This document shows, piece by piece, positions 1-8,789 of a stretch of DNA of 64,000 bases. Each line of letters begins with the position of its first letter. The first letter of the stretch is position 1. Where the stretch lies: positions 124,001 through 188,000 of the forward strand of contig NZ_JAOCZP010000002.1 in NCBI RefSeq assembly GCF_025336525.1, written 5' to 3'. This DNA comes from Chelativorans salis (GTDB taxonomy: Bacteria; Pseudomonadota; Alphaproteobacteria; Rhizobiales; Rhizobiaceae). The notes under the pieces were generated by a model. It was not told where the DNA came from. It worked only from the letters and a program-made list of their open reading frames with translations, and ran no database searches. The position numbers and the translations under genes are program-made.

Positions 1-731
1 TCGCCGCGCTGCTCGGGCTGGTGTTGCTCTGGATGCTGCGGCAGAAGCGGCCTGCGCGGGGCGACATCGGCTCGCTCACCGTCGTTGCTCTGGGCGTCGT
101 GGTTGGCTTCCCGCTCCTGACGGCGCTTGCGCTGCAGCATATCACTTCGGCGCATTCAATTGTCTTTATAGGCCTGCTGCCGCTTTGCACCGCGATTTTC
201 GGTGTGCTGCGCGGCGGGGAGCGGCCGAAGCTGGCCTTCTGGCTGTTCTCGATCGCCGGCAGTCTTCTGGTTGCTGGCTTCGCGCTGGCCGAGAGCGGTT
301 CAGCGTCGCTGACGGGCGATCTTCTGATGATTGCGGCGATTCTGCTCTGCGGGCTTGGTTATGCCGAAGGCGCCACGCTCTCGCGCCGTCTCGGCGGCTG
401 GCAGGTGATCTCGTGGGCGTTGGTGCTGGCGCTGCCGGTTATGGCCATCCTCGCGCTGGTGACAATTCCCGTGAACTGGAGCGGGGTCGGAACACCTGCC
501 TGGATTTCGCTCGCCTATGTCTCAGTGTTCAGCATGCTGATCGGTTTCGTTTTCTGGTATCGCGGGCTTGCGCTCGGCGGCATCGCCGGGGTTGGACAAT
601 TGCAACTCCTCCAACCCTTTTTCGGACTTGCGCTAGCCGGGTTGCTTCTTGGTGAGCCGGTCGCCTGGACGATGATCGCCGTCACGGGGCTAGTCGTACT
701 TTGCGTCGCCGGTGCCAAACGCTTCGCGTGA
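1..731 (+). CDS. EamA/DMT-family permease, 5' end outside the window
   Basis: Drug/metabolite transporter superfamily (EamA) inner-membrane permease, a family that mostly exports amino acids or other small metabolites. The visible part is almost entirely hydrophobic helices with a repeated helix-hairpin layout and the typical C-terminal part (LLLGEPVAWTMIAVTGLVV). The reading frame stays open to the left edge, so the GTG at position 21 is unlikely to be the start and N-terminal helices are probably missing. Family identity is clear from the architecture; the substrate cannot be told. No operon partner is visible: the next gene is convergent. Confidence 0.85.
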   Translation, partial: AALLGLVLLWMLRQKRPARGDIGSLTVVALGVVVGFPLLTALALQHITSAHSIVFIGLLPLCTAIFGVLRGGERPKLAFWLFSIAGSLLVAGFALAESGSASLTGDLLMIAAILLCGLGYAEGATLSRRLGGWQVISWALVLALPVMAILALVTIPVNWSGVGTPAWISLAYVSVFSMLIGFVFWYRGLALGGIAGVGQLQLLQPFFGLALAGLLLGEPVAWTMIAVTGLVVLCVAGAKRFA

Positions 732-884
732 GTCAACATTGGTGACGAACGCCTGCTTCCGAGCTGCGATCGGTGGTGATGTCATCCTGCACTAATGGCC
801 AATCGATCTCCTTCGCGTGAAATGCCGACGCTGAACGTTGCCAGCCGCCGCTTTTTTGCCGAAGCAGCGCCCAAGCCACCTTGG

Positions 885-2231
885 CTAAAGCATGTGTCCT
901 ATGTCGGATGCGCCCGTTGGATAGGCGAAGATCGTCTGCTTAAGGGCTGAAGCCGTTAGATTGTTTCGAATCGCGAGGGCGAACAGGTTTATGACCTCAT
1001 CCACATGCGGGCCAACAAGATGGGCGCCGAGAATGCGTCCGCTACCTTCCTCCACGATCATTTTGAAGCCGTAAACGGATTCGGCTGTCTGCCGGGCGGT
1101 GAACCAATCCGAGGCTTTTCCTATATTTTTTCGAAATTTTAGCCCCTTACGACTGGCTTCCTCCTCGCTCAGCCCCACCGCGGCTATTGGCGGAATGGTG
1201 AAGGCGACACTGGGCACGCCGCGATAGTCGGGCTTGTGCCGGTTACCGTCGAGCAGGTTTCTTGCGACCACCTCGGCGTCATGGCTGGAGACGGGAGTAA
1301 GCGGCGGGCCAAGCTGCGCGGCATCCCCTGCCGCGTAGACGGCAGGATTCGATACGCTTTGGAGGTAATCGTTGAGCTGCAGGCGTCCATCCTTGACCGA
1401 GGTACCGGCGCGGTCGAGATCGAGGCTCCCCAAGTTTGGTACGCGTCCGGCGGCATGCACTACGAGGTCGGCTTCGATTGTCACCTCACCTGCCGCTGAT
1501 GCGGCCGTAACGCGGTATCCGGTGCTGGTCTTATCAACGGCCTCGACACTCGTCTTGGTCTGTGTGTCGATCCCCAGCGCCCGAAACTTCTCCATTAGCC
1601 AATCAACGAGCTCCGGCTCGAAATGCTTCAGCAGGCGTTCGCCCCGCTGCAGGATCGTAACCTGCGCACCAGCCAGTGCTGCAATGTGGGAAAATTCGGC
1701 GGCGATATAGCCGCCGCCGACCATAACAATGCGTTCAGGTAGGCTTTTAAGGGCAAGGAACTGTTCGCTCGTAATGAGATGTTCCTCTCCGGGGATACCA
1801 AGCCGCACCGGCTCTGCGCCGGCTGCGATCAGCGCACGCCGTGCCTCTAGGCTGTTTCCTTCCACATTCAAACTGTTCGGGCCGGTGAAACGGGCATGCC
1901 CGTGAAAAGCGTGAATGCCCTTCTCGGCGTAGCTCTTCTCCTGCTTCGCCGGCACGGGGTCGGTAAAGCTGCGCTTGAAGGCATTTAGTTCCGGCCAGTT
2001 GAGATGGGCCACACCGGCAACGCCGTGGTCCTGCATCCGCCTTGTATGATCGATCGCGGAAGCCGCACCGACCAGTATTTTCTTCGGGTCGCAGCCGCGC
2101 AGGGCACAGGTACCGCCAAAGGGGCGATAATCTACTATGGCCACCGACCACCCCGCCGCACGTATGCGCGTGGCAGCCACGCGCGCCGCCGTTCCGGTGC
2201 CAATGACAATTAGATCGAACTGGTTACTCAT
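885..2231 (-). CDS. FAD-dependent pyridine nucleotide-disulfide oxidoreductase with altered catalytic dyad
   Basis: 448-aa class I flavoprotein disulfide reductase (glutathione reductase / mercuric reductase / dihydrolipoamide dehydrogenase superfamily). The N-terminal FAD motif is a variant, IGTGTAA (residues 10-16). The redox-active CxxxxC pair is C42 and C47 (GGTCALRGCDPKK). A central NAD(P) Rossmann motif (VGGGYIAAE) and a second FAD motif (YAAGDAA) follow. The C-terminal dimerisation domain carries YPTGASD where the family normally has HPTxxE, so the His-Glu catalytic base is replaced by Tyr437 and Asp443. The cysteines are intact, so it may be an active reductase of unknown substrate rather than a true glutathione or mercuric reductase. 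No mer or lipoyl genes are nearby. Confidence 0.88.
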   Translation of the reverse strand: MSNQFDLIVIGTGTAARVAATRIRAAGWSVAIVDYRPFGGTCALRGCDPKKILVGAASAIDHTRRMQDHGVAGVAHLNWPELNAFKRSFTDPVPAKQEKSYAEKGIHAFHGHARFTGPNSLNVEGNSLEARRALIAAGAEPVRLGIPGEEHLITSEQFLALKSLPERIVMVGGGYIAAEFSHIAALAGAQVTILQRGERLLKHFEPELVDWLMEKFRALGIDTQTKTSVEAVDKTSTGYRVTAASAAGEVTIEADLVVHAAGRVPNLGSLDLDRAGTSVKDGRLQLNDYLQSVSNPAVYAAGDAAQLGPPLTPVSSHDAEVVARNLLDGNRHKPDYRGVPSVAFTIPPIAAVGLSEEEASRKGLKFRKNIGKASDWFTARQTAESVYGFKMIVEEGSGRILGAHLVGPHVDEVINLFALAIRNNLTASALKQTIFAYPTGASDIGHML

Positions 2232-2626
2232 AGCTCACCAACCACGTATTCTTGTACAATTCGGAACGCGCTGTTCCTTGGACACGATCTGCTAGTCACT
2301 TGCTCAATCGGCTCGCAACTTCCACCAAGGTTGCGCCCCTCTCCTTGCCAGGACAATGGCGCACATTCGGTGGGGCAACTTCATTCAAAATCGGCGTGAT
2401 CGGGGAACGGTTCCATGAAGCGGACCTTTAGATGGAGAGGCGCGATGAAGCGTGGGCGGCAGGTTCAGCCCACTTTCGCAGCGTGTGCGGCCGGTGATCG
2501 CACAAGTTATCTTGCGCCGAAGACCGGGGCTGCGCCTGTAAGGGCAGGGTGTCGTCCTCATGATGCCCGGCAGATGTTAGCCGCGATCCTGCACCAGCAT
2601 ATGTCCGGATGGGAGAAAATGGCGAA
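2232..2626. other. Intergenic region upstream of the GH15 gene
   Basis: About 395 bases between two divergent genes. Short open frames on both strands have no recognisable protein features. Two short GGAAC/GTTCC palindromes occur (2263-2277 and near 2404-2414). They recall the GGAAC -35 of rhizobial ECF sigma factors, but no matching -10 (CGTT at 16-17 bp) is present, so no promoter is called. Confidence 0.4.
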
Positions 2627-4354
2627 ATGATAAGCGACCTGGCCATAATCGGCGACAGGCGTACAGCTGCTTTGGTCGACCGGAAAGGCGATATCCTCTG
2701 GTACTGCCCTGGCCGGTTCGACTGTCCGAGCCTCTTCGCCGCGCTTCTCGACCCAAAGCTTGGCGCGTGGCGCCTTGACATGCCCGATGTTCGTCCCGTT
2801 CACCGCAGCTATCTCGATGACAGCGGCGTGCTCCGCACCGTGCTGGCTGCACCGCAAGGCGAATGGACCATCACCGATTTCATGCCTATCGGCCCGAACG
2901 CACCCGAAGGGCTCGTCTGCAGGCTCTTTTCCGCGCCACCCACAGATGTCCGGGTCTTCCTGCGCCCACGGCCGAACTACGGTCGCGACCGAGTGGTGCT
3001 TAAAACTGCCGGCAATGCCGTCGTCATAAACGGGCGATACAACGTCCACGCCTCCTGTCCGCTGGAGGTCGCAGACGGAGAGGTCGCATTTACATTGCCG
3101 GCGGGCCGGCAAGGATGGGCCGTGCTGGCTGAACGTGAAACTGATCCGCCAAATAGCGGGGAGATTGAGCGCTGGCTTACGGCCACGCTCGCGCATTGGC
3201 GCAGGACATTTGAGGGCGCATCCTATTCGGGTCCGTATGTGCGCGAGGTGGCGGCCTCCCTCCGAGCATTGAGGCTTCTCACTCACGAGCAGACGGGCGG
3301 CATCGTCGCCGCAGCCACCACGTCGCTTCCCGAGATCCCTGGCGGGGTGGCGAACTGGGACTACCGCTACGTCTGGCTGCGCGATGCCGGCATGATCGTC
3401 AGCGCGCTTACCCGGTTGGACGGCGACCTCGCTGAAGGCGAACGCTATCTGGAGTTCATCTGCTCGTCGCGCGGCAGTTCCCCGCGTTACCCGGTGCCCG
3501 TCTTCTCCACGCTTGATTATGAGCGGGCGCCCGAGGAAGAGACGCTCGACTGGGCGGGCTATGTTGGCAGCCGCCCCGTACGGATCGGCAATGGCGCGCG
3601 CGACCAGATGCAGCTCGACGCTTTCGCCAATGTCTTGCTCGCCGCCAAGCTTATCTATCAACGGTCCGAGCGCCGGCCGCACTGGGAGACGGTGTCGGCC
3701 ATCGCGGATTTTCTGGCAGAACACTGGCGCGAGCCGGATCACGGCATCTGGGAAGAGCCTGTTACACGCCAGTACACCGCCGGTAAGGTGATCGTCGCCT
3801 GCGGCCTTGGCTCTATCGCCGAGTTCTCGTCAGATCCGGGGCAGGCTGAGCGCTGGCGCACCGCCGTGGGCGAGATTCGCGACTTCGTGTCGAAAGAATG
3901 CATGACCTCGACAGGCGCTTACGCCGTCTATGCAGGCAGCGAGGAGGTGGACGTCTCGGCGGCGCTTTTCCCGGTGTGGGCTTATACGGCGCCCGACACG
4001 CCGGAGATGCTAGCGACAATGGCGGCACTGGAACGCGATTGGTCCCGGAAAGGTCTGCTCTACTGGCGGCGGCTCGAATGCTCCGATTCCCGCAAGGAGG
4101 GCGCTTTCCTTGCAGGCACATTCTGGGTCGCCCAATACTGGATCATGCGCGGCGATCTCGAGCGGGCACGGCGCATCTTCGATGCGGGCCTCGCCTGCGC
4201 CAACGATCTGGGACTGTTTGCCGAGGAAGGCGACCCTCAAACCGGGCGCATGCTTGGCAACTTCCCTCAAGCCTTCGCGCATGCCGCTTTCATCGGTGCG
4301 GTGATCGACCTGAAGGCGGCGCTTGAAGGCGAAGCTGGGGGAGAAAAAGCATAA
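2627..4354 (+). CDS. Glycoside hydrolase family 15 protein (glucoamylase/trehalase-like)
   Basis: 575-aa cytoplasmic GH15 enzyme. The N-terminus (ISDLAIIGDRRTAALVDRKG) is the usual start of bacterial GH15 proteins, a beta-sandwich domain followed by an (alpha/alpha)6 barrel. The barrel holds the family motif WDYRYVWLRDAGM, and GIWEEP near the general-acid position. Bacterial members hydrolyse alpha-glucosidic bonds and several are trehalases; the substrate here is unknown. The ATG at 2627 is preferred over 2609 because GGGAG lies 11-12 bases upstream and the protein then begins at the conserved block. No signal peptide. A tiny coupled ORF overlaps its stop codon. Confidence 0.88.
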   Translation: MISDLAIIGDRRTAALVDRKGDILWYCPGRFDCPSLFAALLDPKLGAWRLDMPDVRPVHRSYLDDSGVLRTVLAAPQGEWTITDFMPIGPNAPEGLVCRLFSAPPTDVRVFLRPRPNYGRDRVVLKTAGNAVVINGRYNVHASCPLEVADGEVAFTLPAGRQGWAVLAERETDPPNSGEIERWLTATLAHWRRTFEGASYSGPYVREVAASLRALRLLTHEQTGGIVAAATTSLPEIPGGVANWDYRYVWLRDAGMIVSALTRLDGDLAEGERYLEFICSSRGSSPRYPVPVFSTLDYERAPEEETLDWAGYVGSRPVRIGNGARDQMQLDAFANVLLAAKLIYQRSERRPHWETVSAIADFLAEHWREPDHGIWEEPVTRQYTAGKVIVACGLGSIAEFSSDPGQAERWRTAVGEIRDFVSKECMTSTGAYAVYAGSEEVDVSAALFPVWAYTAPDTPEMLATMAALERDWSRKGLLYWRRLECSDSRKEGAFLAGTFWVAQYWIMRGDLERARRIFDAGLACANDLGLFAEEGDPQTGRMLGNFPQAFAHAAFIGAVIDLKAALEGEAGGEKA

Positions 4355-4437
4355 TGGACAAGCTCAACGACAGGATCACCAACCGACCCGTGTCTACATC
4401 GACGCGGCTTTGCCGTTTGCAGGAAATGCAGAATTAA
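4354..4437 (+). pseudogene. 27-codon ORF coupled to the GH15 stop, possible gene-start relic
   Basis: The ATG overlaps the GH15 stop (TAATG), a typical coupled arrangement, but the frame ends after 27 codons (MDKLNDRITNRPV...). The beginning resembles the lead-in to a Rossmann-fold SDR, yet the glycine motif that should follow is absent. Reading: the start of a lost downstream gene. The family suggestion is weak inference. Confidence 0.25.
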
Positions 4438-4618
4438 AATGTTGAAGTAGCTTTCTTTCCAAAGATAAATGCAAGAAAAGTCAAAAACTTAATAATTTCA
4501 ATTTGTCTGATGAGGTTCCAGGCGAGATTTCACAAAATCATTATAATTCCAAAGCCACGGCAACGGCCGCCTCAGGCAGCGCCACAAGCTGAACTTCGCT
4601 ATTGCCGGGTTTATCCGC

Positions 4619-5443
4619 TTACGTCTGCGGTCGTTCGCCCCGCCCGACGATGATCTCATCCGTGTTCGCCAGTAGCTTGCTAACGGCGGCGCGCGCCCTT
4701 TCAGGCTTTTGCAGCCTGATTTGTCGCTCGATCTCTTCGTGAAGCTGCTGTGCGTGCCGAAGGTCGTTCACCTCCCGCGTGACATAGACGAAGAGAGATT
4801 CCAGGCCGGACTCGATAAGCACCCCGAGGGGAATCAGGAGGTCGTTGCCGGCGGCCCGCAAGATCGCCATATGGAAGCGAGTGTCCGCCGCGGTACGGGC
4901 TCTCAGGGTAGTAGCGGTTCCCATCTCATGGCAGGCCCCGCTGATTTCGGCCATCTGCTCGTCCGTCCTGCGGGCGGCCGCAAGTGCCGCAGCTTCAGGC
5001 TCTACGATATGCCGGAACTCCTGAACCGTCGCTAGGAACTTCTCACGGTCGGGTGACATCGCGTACCAGGACAGCACATCCCGATCGAGCAGGTTCCAGT
5101 GCTCGCGCGGCTCCACCCGGCTACCTACCTTGGGCCGAGAGCTGAGCAGGCTCTTGGCCATCAGCATCTTGATCGCCTCGCGTACGGCCGAGCGACTTAC
5201 ATTGAAGGTTTCGGACCATTTCGCCTCATTCGGCAGGACAGTGCCAGGCGGATAATCGCCGCGCACGATCCGCAGCCCGATCTCGTTCGCAATGGCTGCG
5301 TGTACGCTGGCCCCCGCAAATCTCGGCAACTGAGATGGAGGCTCCGTCCGCGATACGGTTCCTGTCGGTGCCCGGTTCTTTTCTTTGTTGAGCGTCATTT
5401 TTGCCTGTTCAATCGATTTCACTATCCGGCGGTGCCCGTTCAC
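4619..5443 (-). CDS. FadR-subfamily GntR transcriptional regulator of the sugar ABC genes
   Basis: 274-aa regulator with an N-terminal winged helix (NEAKWSETFNVSRSAVREAIKMLMAKSLL) and a C-terminal all-helical FCD ligand-binding domain. FCD regulators usually repress adjacent catabolic genes and release DNA when a sugar acid or organic acid binds. The GTG start overlaps the permease stop by four bases, so it is the last gene of an ATPase-permease-regulator operon; an ATG at 5398 is an alternative start. The palindrome at 7281-7300 in the divergent control region is its likely operator. Confidence 0.88.
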   Translation of the reverse strand: MNGHRRIVKSIEQAKMTLNKEKNRAPTGTVSRTEPPSQLPRFAGASVHAAIANEIGLRIVRGDYPPGTVLPNEAKWSETFNVSRSAVREAIKMLMAKSLLSSRPKVGSRVEPREHWNLLDRDVLSWYAMSPDREKFLATVQEFRHIVEPEAAALAAARRTDEQMAEISGACHEMGTATTLRARTAADTRFHMAILRAAGNDLLIPLGVLIESGLESLFVYVTREVNDLRHAQQLHEEIERQIRLQKPERARAAVSKLLANTDEIIVGRGERPQT

Positions 5444-6462
5444 CTCGACTCGTCGCGCAAAGCCCGCAGGCGGTCGAACGCCACCGCCAGTATAATGAAG
5501 CTGCCCACGAATGCCCCCTGCCAGAATGTGCTGATGCCCAGCAGAATCAGGCTATTGCGTATCACCTCGATGAGCGCTGCGCCAACGACCGAGCCGAACA
5601 CCGTACCGGCACCCCCCATCAGATTGGCACCGCCGATCACCGAGGCAGCGATGACGCTGAGCTCCATTGACTGGCCGAGATTCGTTGTGACGCCGCCGAG
5701 CCATCCCGCCTCGAGAACGCCTGCCACGCCTGCAAAGAAGGCCGAACACATGTAGACGCTTACCTTCAGGCCGAGCACGTTGATGCCGGTGAGACCTGCT
5801 GCCCTCTCGTTACTGCCAATCGCGAACACGTGAGTACCCCAGCGGGTCCATTTCAGCATGAAGCCCGTCAGTAGCGCGAGCAGTACAAGCGCGATGACAG
5901 GATGGGCGATCCCGAAGCTCGATCCTCCGCCGAGCCAGAACAGGAGCTTTTCGTCGGGGCCGAACTGGAAAACCATCTTGTTGTTCGACAGCACCATGGC
6001 CGCACTTCGGGCAAGCGACAGCATGCCAAGCGTGACCACGAAGGGTGGGATGCGCAGATAGGCGATCAATAACCCATTGACCAGTCCAACCAGGAGCGCG
6101 GCGGCGATCGCCGCCAGCGCCGACAACCATAGCGGATTGCCGGCGTTCATGAGGATAGCGAGCACCATGGCGGAAAGGCATAGCGTTGACCCTACGGAAA
6201 GGTCGATGCCGCCGGAAATGATAACGACCGTCATTCCGAGCGCGACGATCGCAACGAAGGCGAAGTTGCGTGTGACGTTGAAGAGATTCTGCTGCGTGGC
6301 GAACGTGTCGGTCACGCTTGCAAGGACGGCGCAGGCGATCACTGCGGCAACAAACACCCAAAACGACTGCTTGTTGAAAATGCGCGAGAGATGTGAATGC
6401 GTCTGCCAGTCGATCGCCTCGTCAAGGCTGGCGAATTCTTTCGGTTTGTCCTCGGTCGTCAT
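5440..6462 (-). CDS. Sugar ABC transporter permease (RbsC/FrcC type), system 1
   Basis: 340-aa inner-membrane permease of the ribose-type carbohydrate importer class. It has a roughly 30-residue charged cytoplasmic N-terminus, then multiple helices including the signature IISGGIDLSVGS and a late glycine-rich segment (GGANLMGGAGTVFGSVVGAALI). GAGGACCCA precedes the ATG. It lies 7 bases after the ATPase gene and overlaps the regulator gene. It should pair with the single-domain ATPase next to it and the binding protein encoded divergently at 7664. Sugar unknown. Confidence 0.92.
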   Translation of the reverse strand: MTTEDKPKEFASLDEAIDWQTHSHLSRIFNKQSFWVFVAAVIACAVLASVTDTFATQQNLFNVTRNFAFVAIVALGMTVVIISGGIDLSVGSTLCLSAMVLAILMNAGNPLWLSALAAIAAALLVGLVNGLLIAYLRIPPFVVTLGMLSLARSAAMVLSNNKMVFQFGPDEKLLFWLGGGSSFGIAHPVIALVLLALLTGFMLKWTRWGTHVFAIGSNERAAGLTGINVLGLKVSVYMCSAFFAGVAGVLEAGWLGGVTTNLGQSMELSVIAASVIGGANLMGGAGTVFGSVVGAALIEVIRNSLILLGISTFWQGAFVGSFIILAVAFDRLRALRDESR

Positions 6463-6469
6463 TGGGTCC

Positions 6470-7210
6470 TCATGCCGCCTGTATTGCGCCTGTGATCAGA
6501 CCGGTAATCTCTTCCGGCGTCGTCTCCGAGACCGGCTTGTCTGCCACCTTCCGCCCGCGTCTCAACACAGTGATGCGATCGGCGACCGCGAAGACGTCCG
6601 GCATGCGGTGGCTGATCAGGATCACGGCGATCTGCTGGCGTTTCAGTTCCCGTATGAGATTAAGAACCTCGGCCACCTGGCGCACGGAGATCGCGGCCGT
6701 CGGCTCGTCCATCAGCACGATCTTGGCCGATGCGAGGCGCGTGCGGGCGATCGCCACGGCCTGTCGCTGGCCGCCGGACATGTCTTTTACGAAATCCTTC
6801 GGCCGCGTCTCCGATTTAAGCTCCTTGAACAGTTTCGCTGCTACAGCGTTCATGGAGGCGTAATCCATGATCCGAAACGGGCCGAAGGAGCGGGTCAACT
6901 CGCGGCCGAGGAAGACGTTCGTCGCGGCCGTCAGGTTGTCGCAGAGCGCAAGGTCTTGATAGACGATCTCGATTCCGCTCTCGCGCGCCTCGATCGGGTG
7001 ATGGAAATCTTTCTGCGCGCCGCCGATGTAGATGCGGCCACCCGAGGGCCGGTAATTGCCGGCTATGATCTTCACCAGCGTCGACTTGCCGGCACCATTG
7101 TCCCCCATAAGGCCAAGCACCTCGCCGGCGTCGAGCGACAACGAAACCTCTTCCAGCGCCTGGATGGCCCCGAAGCGCTTGGAAATCCACTCCAACCTCA
7201 GAACAGTCAT
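6470..7210 (-). CDS. Sugar ABC transporter ATPase, single-domain (FrcA-like), system 1
   Basis: 246-aa nucleotide-binding subunit. Walker A GDNGAGKST (36-44), Q-loop Gln85, signature MSGGQ (144-148), Walker B IVLMDEP (164-170) and switch His201 are all intact. It has one ATPase domain, as in FrcA of the fructose importer, instead of the fused pair of RbsA, so it must act as a homodimer. The ATG at 7210 has GGGAGGG five bases upstream; a frame eight codons longer lacks such a site. First gene of the leftward operon. Confidence 0.92.
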   Translation of the reverse strand: MTVLRLEWISKRFGAIQALEEVSLSLDAGEVLGLMGDNGAGKSTLVKIIAGNYRPSGGRIYIGGAQKDFHHPIEARESGIEIVYQDLALCDNLTAATNVFLGRELTRSFGPFRIMDYASMNAVAAKLFKELKSETRPKDFVKDMSGGQRQAVAIARTRLASAKIVLMDEPTAAISVRQVAEVLNLIRELKRQQIAVILISHRMPDVFAVADRITVLRRGRKVADKPVSETTPEEITGLITGAIQAA

Positions 7211-7280
7211 TTTTCCCTCCCGGCCTGACCGCAATGTGCGGCCGGATTGCGCCTTCGGTCAATAGTATGAAAAGACAAAT

Positions 7281-7300
7281 TTGTAGGTTTTATCAGACAA
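7281..7300. promoter_or_regulatory. Operator-like inverted repeat in the divergent ABC control region
   Basis: TTGTAGG-N6-CAGACAA is an imperfect 7-bp inverted repeat ending in TTGT/ACAA. A perfect 10-bp palindrome (ACAAATTTGT, 7275-7284) overlaps its left arm. Both lie between the divergent ABC operons in locally AT-rich DNA. TTGT-N-ACAA half sites suit GntR/FCD regulators, so the regulator at 4619-5443 is the likely binder (inference). Confidence 0.5.
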
Positions 7301-7357
7301 TATATTGACGGAGACCAAATGCTCTGTCTATCTTCGGCCTGGGAGGAGATAGTCGGC

Positions 7358-7402
7358 ATGCACGTTCTGGTTACCGGGGCGACAGGCAAGGTCGGACAGG
7401 TG
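7358..7402 (+). pseudogene. N-terminal relic of an NAD-dependent epimerase/SDR
   Basis: An ATG with an upstream GGAGGA is followed by codons for MHVLVTGATGKVGQ, the exact first strand and glycine-rich NAD(P) turn of extended SDR/epimerase enzymes. After about 15 codons the similarity stops. The frame then runs, without recognisable content, into the binding-protein gene at 7664. This looks like a deletion scar of an enzyme gene that once sat at the head of this operon. Confidence 0.5.
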
Positions 7403-7663
7403 AGCGCCGCTGCAGCTTTGCCTCGCCTGAACCGCCACATGTCGGCCCTATCTCAGAAACCGGATGGGCAACAGAAGCGCCAAAGCGGAGCGCCGATTGG
7501 CGCGCGCCACTATTTCGAAAAACCGATCGAACTCGCCTGGGGCGTACCAAAGCTCGGTGGGAGGGGCCGACAAAAACCCTGTACCCGGCTGAGGAAGGCG
7601 GCTGCAAGTGCAAGCGCGGCCGTGAACACGCGCATAAAGCGCAATTATGAAAGGGAGGAAGTG

Positions 7664-8656
7664 GTGAAAAGAATCAAGATCGGCCTTCTGGCCGCAGCAC
7701 TTGTGGGTTTTCTCGACGGAACGGCGCTAGCGCAGGAAAAGACGCTCGCGATTGTGGTGAAGGGACTCGACAATCCCTTCTTCGAGCAGATCAATCTCGG
7801 CTGCCAGAAGTGGAACAACGAGAACGCGAACTCCGGATATAAATGCTTCTACACAGGTCCCGCCTCCAGCGCCGACGAGACCGGCGAGGTGCAGATCGTG
7901 GATGATTTGCTGACACGCCCCGATGTGGCGGCGATCGCGATCTCACCGTCGAACGCTCCACTAATGGCCAAGCTGTTGCGGGAGAAAGCGCCGAAAATAC
8001 CTGTCATGACCATCGACGCCGACCTGTCGCAGGACGACGCAGATCTGCGCAAGACTTATCTCGGTACTGACAACTACCTGATGGGCGTGAAATTCGCCGA
8101 GTACCTGCAAGAGCTGAAGCCTGACGGTGGAAGCATCTGCCTGCAGCTCGGAAATGTCGCGGCAGATAACATCAACGCGCGCGCGGCCGGCACCCGCGAT
8201 ACGCTGGCCGGCGAAAAGGGAATCGAGCGGCTCACTGGCCAGAATGGCTGGACGGAAATCGAGGGCTGCCCGGTCTTCACCAACGACCAAGTGGATCTCG
8301 CCAACCAGCAGATGGCCGATACCTTCACCGCCAATCCCGACCTCGATGCCTTCGTGCTCGAGGGCGGCTGGGCGCAGTTCGCACCGCAGGCTTATGCCCA
8401 GGTCACGGGTCAGGTGATGGACAAGCTCGATGCCAAGGAGCTGATCATCGTGGCCGGCGACACGCTGCCGCCGCAGATCGAGGCGCTCAAGGCCGGCAGG
8501 AGCCATGTCCAAGTCGGCCAGCGCCCGTTCGAGATGGGTTATCGCGCGCCTTCAGTCATGGTCGACCTGATCGAGGGCAAGGCAGTCAAGCCCGTCATCT
8601 ATACAGGACTCGACGAGTGCACGCAGGAGAACGTCGACACCTGCATTGCGCAATAG
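7664..8656 (+). CDS. Periplasmic sugar-binding protein, system 1
   Basis: 330-aa type I periplasmic binding protein of the ribose/galactose class, with a Sec signal peptide ending at TALAQEK. The mature start (LAIVVKGLDNPFFEQINLG) is the conserved first strand; two Rossmann-like lobes follow. The open frame begins upstream at 7319, but GGGAGG (7653-7658) and the signal peptide place the start at GTG 7664 or 7661. Four or more cysteines in the mature chain, including a C-terminal ECTQENVDTC, suggest disulfides. It probably feeds the divergent permease/ATPase pair. Confidence 0.9.
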   Translation: MKRIKIGLLAAALVGFLDGTALAQEKTLAIVVKGLDNPFFEQINLGCQKWNNENANSGYKCFYTGPASSADETGEVQIVDDLLTRPDVAAIAISPSNAPLMAKLLREKAPKIPVMTIDADLSQDDADLRKTYLGTDNYLMGVKFAEYLQELKPDGGSICLQLGNVAADNINARAAGTRDTLAGEKGIERLTGQNGWTEIEGCPVFTNDQVDLANQQMADTFTANPDLDAFVLEGGWAQFAPQAYAQVTGQVMDKLDAKELIIVAGDTLPPQIEALKAGRSHVQVGQRPFEMGYRAPSVMVDLIEGKAVKPVIYTGLDECTQENVDTCIAQ

Positions 8657-8789
8657 GAAGGTCGCCCCCGCACCGACATACGGCCGCGTAAGGCACGGTC
8701 GTGACGAACCGCAACGCCGTCGTCGCATCGCGCCGGTGAAGGGCCGCTGCATTGCAACGAAAAGAGACGAACACCTGGAGGAAACGATC

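Noticed and set aside
2263-2414. GGAAC motifs as EcfG-type stress promoters before the GH15 gene
   Set aside because: No CGTT-like -10 occurs at the required 16-17 base spacing, so the motifs are just short palindromes.
2558-3742. 394-codon open frame on the minus strand over the GH15 gene
   Set aside because: It is antisense to a well-supported GH15 enzyme, has no domain or leader, and its length is explained by high GC and codon bias of the sense gene.
4502-4516. TTTGTCTGATGAG as a second operator of the sugar-ABC regulator
   Set aside because: Only one half site is present and it lies downstream of the regulator gene, not at a promoter.
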